From NCBI GenBank assembly GCA_040143965.1, contig JASJQH010000147.1:1-24769 (forward strand): DNA of 24,769 nucleotides. The letters are read 5' to 3'. A model generated the notes under the pieces. The model was not told where the DNA came from. It worked only from the letters and a program-made list of their open reading frames with translations, and made no database searches. Shown here one piece after another: positions 19,737 through 24,769 of this stretch (its first letter is position 1; the number at the start of each line of letters is the position of its first letter). The position numbers and the translations under genes were made by a program. Source of the DNA: Basidiobolus ranarum (Eukaryota > Basidiobolomycota > Basidiobolomycetes > Basidiobolales).

Positions 19737-19820
19737 TAGGCTTTATTCTAAAGAAGCCTTGGGGATTCTAAATTTATCTAAACCATTGCATAATTGATTT
19801 TAGGAAATCAAGATTTTGTT

Positions 19821-22800
19821 ATGATTTCTGCCCCAACTACCAATACCAATTTTCAAAACAACATAATAGGTACCAAAGTGTTTGAATAGAAATTCTTTAT
19901 TTTATTTACTAATTTTTGTAAATAGTGCCTGCTCAAAATCCCTCCATGAATTCTGGTAAAGTTCCAATGCAAAACGAAGAATCTATACCGCCTGAGTACC
20001 AAATTCCAGAAGATGTTCTTTCTGTTTTACCATATTACGATGGGTTTACTACCAAATTCTACATGTACGGATTTCTGAACAAGAAAAACGAGTCGACTCC
20101 TGATGGTAAACTTTTCAAGATGCGCGACTGGACTCGTTGGTATGTTGAGTTATGTGGACCTGTTCTGATATTTTGGAGAGCCACCCCTGAATATACTATG
20201 GAGAATGTCGAGAGACTCAAATCCTTGATTGCTCCGAATTTTTTAAATGTCTCCGATTGCATTGTCAACACTTGTCAAAACCAAGATGATCGTCAGTTTG
20301 TCTTTTCTCTGAACACTTCTGGCGCTAATCGTTTCTATATGGAGGCTGGTGACTCGAAAGAACTCAACGATTGGGTTTGTGCCATTCGTCTTTCCTCTTA
20401 CGAGATGGCTAAACTTCATGAAATGTATACTTATGTGATACTTACTCGCTCTGATTTCTCCCACCTCTTTTCTACTTATCATTCTTTCACAGAGGGTTAT
20501 CTTCAGATTAAATATGCTGGGGCTTCTCAGTGGAGAAGATGCTGGGCTGTATTAGATAATGAGCATGTTACTCCACAAGGTCCACAGATACAATTCTTTG
20601 AAGACCCACATGCTGGCTCACTTTTTAATCTAAGTCAAGTAACTCAAGCTTATTCCGTGTATCCTGAAAGACCAGAACTTTCAGATGTCTCGGGGATATT
20701 TAAAGTGGAAGGTACCGTTGATATTAGCCTCGATTATAATGCAATTAGACCAGAATTCATAATCATGAGTGCCGAATCCCCTGAGGATATGGCAAGATGG
20801 GTGGTTGCTATTTTTGATGCATATAAACTTTTCGGAAGACCTGAGCAACTTCATATCCCTCCTGCTCCCACAGACACACACTCTCTTTACTTGCAGGTAT
20901 CACAAGTCAACCATTTAGATATGAGTCGTAATGATTCAGTCGATTGTAAACATTTATTCGAGAAAATTCTCGTTGGAGAAGGTGAACCACTGCATGAGCA
21001 AATGATGGATATGCATATCGAAAATGTTCCTAAAGTGACTAGAACTAAATCATCAGTCAGCTTTGCTGCTAGCACAAAGAAAAATGGAAAGAAGCCCAAA
21101 GCCATTCTTCCAAGTGATTCAGAAGAATCCGAAGAGGAGGAGGTTATCGAAGAGTCAGAAAGCGATGATGAAGAATTGTTCGTGAGTAAAACTAGTGTGC
21201 CACAACCACAAGGTAAGCTTGCTTAGTTTATTGTTTATTAGCTAAACCTGACAATTTTTGTGCCTTTTGTAGAGAAAACGATAGTCAACACAGTTAGCGA
21301 GCCAGCGGACCTTAAAGTACCAACTCCATCCAATGGAAACCTTGCGCCTAAAGCCCTCAAGGCCAAAAAGCAATTGGCAAGTGATTCGGAAGAAGCAAGT
21401 GATACAGAAAGTCATCAATCTGATGAACATTCATCACCTGAAGAGCCTCTCTCCCTCGCAGTCAAACCCTCGGAACCAGAGCCTGTTCCAGAACCTGAAT
21501 CAGTTGCTACTGCTTCAGTTCCCAAAGCAAGAAAACTTAAGGCCAAAGCCGTTTTGCCATCTGATTCGGAGGAGAGTGAGGAGGATGAGGATGATGATGA
21601 CGATCACCCCGTTTTCGCTGGTGATAATAAGCCTTTGCAGACACAACAACACCCTGTTATAGCCTTCACAGGTCCTGAAAGTGACATGTCTAGAGAAGTA
21701 TATAACGATCCTCGCTTTGCTAATTCAGCCAATCAATTTCAACGTCCTCCCTCAGCAATTGATCCTAGATCTATGAGTCACAATGTTGGGAATCCTTATG
21801 CGCAAGATGTTGGACGTAGGGATCAAATGGGACGCCAGTTTTCCAATAGTACTATTCAGAGTGAATATGATCCGCGATATGCTGGCTGGGAAGGACCCCA
21901 CGGTTCAAGTGTCTACTCCCGCGACCCCAATATGGAAGCAGAGGAAAGATGGCGCCGCGAAGAGATGGAACGCCGCAGGTATGATATGGGACCACCATCG
22001 CCTACTATGCACTCCATGTATGGTGCTGAAGATGAGATGCCTATTGGAGGCTTTAATCCCATGGACAGACGTCAAATGGAGCAACAACGCTTAACAGCCA
22101 TGAGAGGCAACAGCATGTATGCTTACGGACCACAAGGTAATCCTGGCATGGGAATGCCTATGAATATGCCAATGAATAATGGACCCGGTTACTATGGTGG
22201 TTCTACATACATGGATGATTCTGGCTTTGACTATCAAGACCCAGCTTTCGGGTATTCTCCATATCAGTCTAGAATGGAGCCAATGGGGCTATTGGCCGCC
22301 CATGACGCTGCCAGAATGTCTCGTTTTGAACAGCCGAGACATGGACCTTTGATTCAAGTTGATAAGAAAAAGGTTACCCATCAAGTTGGTTTGATAGGTG
22401 CAATTGCTGCTAGAGAGCAATATAAAGCTATACATAAATATACTAATGCCAACTCTGGTAGTGCGATGCTCGAGTTAGCTCGTGAGCGAGAGGAGGCACT
22501 TGAGAGAGAAAAGGAGCGCATGTTGATGGAGCAAAGACAACAGATTTATTATCAAGAGGAACTTCGTCGAAGAATGGGAGCAGCAACCAGTGATAGAGGC
22601 TATATGTATCCTACCTTCAATGGCGCTCCATCCATGTCTGGAATGATGCGTCCCGGAAGCAATGTATACATTCCTGAAGGCTCAGATGAAGAAGATAACC
22701 AAACTCTTGCAAGCGCTTTACCTGGTCAGCGTTATTCTTCACCTCATGCACCTCAACAAACCCAGAGCTTTTATGGAGCCCAAGGTGGGCAACAACACCT

Positions 22801-23461
22801 TTCTATCTCACCCCAATATCCTTCTCGATTATCAGCACCATTAAGTAACGATACAAGCCCTCTTGGTCCTGGTGGTCGACATTCATACATGGACGCTGGC
22901 TCATTCCCTCCAGCCTCCCCTCGCCCAAACCAGAGTGTCAGCCCTGGATATCCCGCTAATCAGCGACCAGCATCTTCATTCGCATCAACCACTTCGTCAT
23001 CAAATGTCTCACCTGCGTCGTCGAGATATAACATTGAATCCATTGCGACAGGACCTCAAAACTCGTTTGCCCCCCCTAGATTACCAGAAATTTCCTCTCA
23101 GCCACTTGGTATGAGTTCTCTATCCTCTGCAATAGGTGCTAGTGCTTCGGACGATGTTGATCCCAGTGGCTCTGAAAGTGAAGAAGAGGACCTTCCCAAA
23201 AGCAGTAGTCAGGTCGCAGACAAATTTGAAGAATTCATCGATGACAAAGTAGAGATGAAACCCTACTCATTTGTTGATTCTCAGCAATTATATGATTCGT
23301 ACTTATCATGGTGTCGCGTGAAGAGACTGCCGCCCAACGCTCAAGCGGGACCAGGGCAAATGGAAGCCTTAATGATTGAAAATGGTTTTACTAAGAAAAA
23401 GAAGAAGGACGCATCTCCAGATGAAGAACCTGAGCAATGGTACAACATCACCATAGTTTAG
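19821..23461 (+). CDS. Caf120/Skg3-like double PH-domain protein, 1174 aa
   Basis: This is a fungal-specific PH-domain protein of the Caf120/Skg3 type; yeast members are linked to CCR4-NOT and the bud neck. Exons are 19821-19869, 19926-21212 and 21273-23461, with introns of 56 and 60 nt; the joined frame is 1175 codons. The start was chosen because the long second exon has no upstream ATG and opens at an acceptor (TTTACTAAT branch, ATAG). A 16-codon first exon from ATG 19821 joins in frame (G|TG, Val17). Order of parts: PH1 at ~64-171 (YGFLNKK...WYVEL...W at the C-terminal helix), PH2 at ~206-317 (GYLQIKY...RRCWAVLD...ARWVVAIF), acidic repeats at ~407-435, 471-491 and 530-559 with a fourth near 1072-1085, a Met/Gly/Tyr/Pro-rich disordered middle, GPLIQVDKK...GLIGAIAAREQ at ~803-828 (a Caf120-family signature as I recall it), a charged coiled coil at ~844-881, and a compact C-terminal domain at ~1111-1174. 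AATAAA at 23863-23868. Confidence 0.88.
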
Positions 23462-23862
23462 CCCGGCCCTTTAAACAACTTGATATGTAGAGATGAATTG
23501 AATTTTTCTCAATGAAATCTTCTCCAATCGATCAATACTTTGGACAAGACAAGACATGTATCTCAGCAACCCTCGCCCTGCCCATACTACTCCGATTCAT
23601 CTTAATCACCACAATACCTGTCCCCACTTTTCGCATCTTCTACCCTTATCACCTTTACATTGCTGCAGATATTTCTTCTATTTCTCAACACTTCCCTATG
23701 CATTATTCATTGGATCTCCATGGTTTTTTGGGGATCAATCTAACTTTTTAGTTTATTTATAATTTGTTACACACCATATCGTTATGTTTGTTTCATACTC
23801 TATTTTTATGGCTATCCTCATGACAATCACCTTTGTTGTTACAAACCATTGAAACATGTTGC

Positions 23863-23868
23863 AATAAA
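23863..23868 (+). terminator. Polyadenylation signal of the PH-domain gene
   Basis: AATAAA lies 402 nt after the stop codon and is the first good hexamer on this strand, implying a ~420-nt 3' UTR. Confidence 0.5.
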
Positions 23869-23880
23869 TTCTTTGATATC

Positions 23881-23890
23881 ATCACGTGAT
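23881..23890. promoter_or_regulatory. E-box palindrome ATCACGTGAT
   Basis: The 10-bp palindrome is identical to the one at 18813-18822 and includes the Cbf1-type core TCACGTGA. It lies just past the polyadenylation signal of the PH-domain gene. Confidence 0.45.
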
Positions 23891-24005
23891 GGCTCCATAC
23901 TTCGATGGATGTGACGTCTATTTCCTTTCAGAATTCAATATCATAGTGAGCGCATTCAATATCCAAATAATCGAGAAAATTGCTGTCTTTTCCGCTCTTT
24001 TTAGT

Positions 24006-24018
24006 AGGGTTAGGGTTT
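24006..24018. promoter_or_regulatory. Telomere-like box AGGGTTAGGGTTT
   Basis: Read on the minus strand this is AAACCCTAACCCT, two TTAGGG-type units. Such boxes are bound by Tbf1/Teb1-like or telobox factors near promoters and ends of chromosomes. Here it is isolated between convergent genes. Confidence 0.45.
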
Positions 24019-24063
24019 GAATACTATGATATGTACGAGAGAGTAGACTGACGAATACGAAGT

Positions 24064-24069
24064 TTTATT
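24064..24069 (-). terminator. Polyadenylation signal of PRO1
   Basis: TTTATT on + (AATAAA on the gene strand) lies 122 nt past the PRO1 stop codon. Confidence 0.45.
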
Positions 24070-24190
24070 CTGGCGATAGAAGTGAGTTTAATGTATAACG
24101 AATGAATGCAATATGATTGTTGATTCTAGGTTGTGATAGTGGCTAAATTAAGAAGGACTCATAAAGTACAATTGGGAAATACAAGCTTAT

Positions 24191-24769
24191 TTATACAAGT
24201 GTGACGTAGTTCTCTTTCTCAACTACCAATGGTGATTCACAATAACCAAGTAGTTTGGACACCATGGCTTCTTTACATCCCTTGATGCGATTTAATTCCT
24301 TACTGGAATAGTTGACAAGTCCCTTGCCGACTGTGACGGTGCCCATCTCTCCATTTTTATTGATGGGCTTCTCAACGGCAATACATACTCCTTGGTTGGG
24401 TACGAATTGGCCATCCACGCGTAAGATATGAGAACTTGAAAGAACATTTGGGTCCTTCGCAAGCATACTTGCCGATTCCTCGTCTACCACGACTGTGCCA
24501 GCAGTGTGAATTCCATGCAAGATCCACCATTTACGGTCGACCATTGGTACTGGCTTAGCAATGAAACATGTGTGTAAAGGTACCTCAGACTTGGTTTCTT
24601 TCTCTTCACCTTCGTAGAAGTTGATGATATCAAACACTCGCTCAGGCTCGCTTCCTCGAGTGATCACTGTATGAACTCCAGCTGCAGTGGCTAGCTCAGC
24701 TGCAATCAGCTTGGTCACCATACCACCTGTACCAACGGAGCTACCGGCTGATGAGACATTCACCTCCTT
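24191..24769 (-). CDS. PRO1: Glutamate 5-kinase, C-terminal part (gene runs off the window)
   Basis: This enzyme phosphorylates L-glutamate to gamma-glutamyl phosphate, the first committed step of proline synthesis in the cytosol. The visible 192 codons include the amino-acid-kinase signature GSSVGTGGMVTKLIAAELAT, where Glu is more usual before TK, followed by AGVHTVITRG. A linker contains VPLHTCFIAKP and the conserved WILHG. A C-terminal PUA domain (about the last 80 residues) contains SSSHILRVDGQF, GVCIAVEK and GLVNYSSKELNRIKGCK. This is the stand-alone kinase-PUA form found in fungi and bacteria, not the fused animal/plant P5CS. No intron is seen in this part. The frame is open to the window edge (AAG GAG GTG...), so the true start lies outside. 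It ends convergent with the PH-domain gene. Confidence 0.95.
   Translation of the reverse strand, partial: KEVNVSSAGSSVGTGGMVTKLIAAELATAAGVHTVITRGSEPERVFDIINFYEGEEKETKSEVPLHTCFIAKPVPMVDRKWWILHGIHTAGTVVVDEESASMLAKDPNVLSSSHILRVDGQFVPNQGVCIAVEKPINKNGEMGTVTVGKGLVNYSSKELNRIKGCKEAMVSKLLGYCESPLVVEKENYVTLV

Larger units (their letters stand above)
17687..19820. other. Long divergent interval between the septin-like and PH-domain genes
   Basis: This 2.1 kb interval separates two start codons facing away from each other. No gene is firmly supported. Two coding-like open frames without good starts occur: 17882-18067 (+) and 18454-18678 (-), the latter with one hydrophobic segment. Recognisable structure: a palindromic E-box followed by a TATA box (18813-18840), a two-copy imperfect repeat (19011-19065), a short perfect hairpin (19095-19112) and a TATA box (19728-19736) before the PH gene. 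CT-rich DNA near 19370-19480 is typical of a fungal core promoter or 5' leader. Confidence 0.5.
23462..24190. other. Convergent interval between the PH-domain gene and PRO1
   Basis: This 729-bp stretch holds two 3' UTRs. AATAAA at 23863-23868 serves the + gene and TTTATT at 24064-24069 serves PRO1. Between these signals lie an E-box palindrome ATCACGTGAT (23881-23890), TGACGTCT (23912-23919) and a telomere-like box (24006-24018). These are promoter-type motifs where no promoter is expected. The small + frames at 23512-23762 are in the 3' UTR and look like chance. Confidence 0.55.

Noticed and set aside
19970-23200. Other-frame and antisense frames across the PH-domain gene (for example 21333-21662, 22662-23114 on +)
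   Set aside because: They are shadows produced by the biased, repetitive codon content of the long disordered region.
24006-24018. Telomere remnant or chromosome end
   Set aside because: Only about two TTAGGG units are present, between two intact housekeeping genes. A factor-binding box is more likely than an interstitial telomere.

Overview
The window reads as nuclear DNA of a fungus, probably an early-diverging lineage. Every spliced gene uses GT-AG introns of 54-70 nt (about 20 reconstructed), several with TACTAAC- or CTTAAC-like branch points. The gene set also fits: a TMEM16 protein of the short fungal type, a Caf120/Skg3-like double-PH protein, a stand-alone glutamate 5-kinase with a PUA domain, and penta-EF-hand proteins. 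The species cannot be named from the sequence. I see no transposon, viral remnant, rRNA, tRNA or CRISPR array.

Layout, left to right: the 3' three quarters of an actin gene (+) with a stop codon at the end of its first visible exon; a 2.9 kb gene-poor stretch; two paralogous C2H2 zinc-finger genes tail to tail (3861-5063 + and 5636-6535 -); an eight-exon TMEM16/anoctamin gene (7705-10318 -); two paralogous penta-EF-hand genes, again tail to tail (10775-11499 + and 11681-12549 -), the first sharing a 456-bp divergent promoter with the TMEM16 gene; a single-exon PPR protein (12846-15041 -); a membrane-anchored protein with a degenerate septin-like G domain (15360-17686 -); a 2.1 kb gap; a three-exon Caf120/Skg3-like PH protein (19821-23461 +); and the 3' part of PRO1, glutamate 5-kinase (24191-24769 -).

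Most of these are housekeeping or regulatory genes with no evident joint pathway. The exception is the 7.7-12.5 kb block, where a calcium-regulated membrane protein lies beside two ALG-2-like calcium sensors, one behind a shared promoter with three GACGTC cores. The least ordinary items are the septin-like membrane protein with a candidate Atg8-interacting motif, the in-frame TAA in the actin gene, the two independent tail-to-tail paralog pairs, and the readable PPR code. Splice models were built by hand from splice signals, frame closure and protein family resemblance. No alignment, structure prediction or database search was run.
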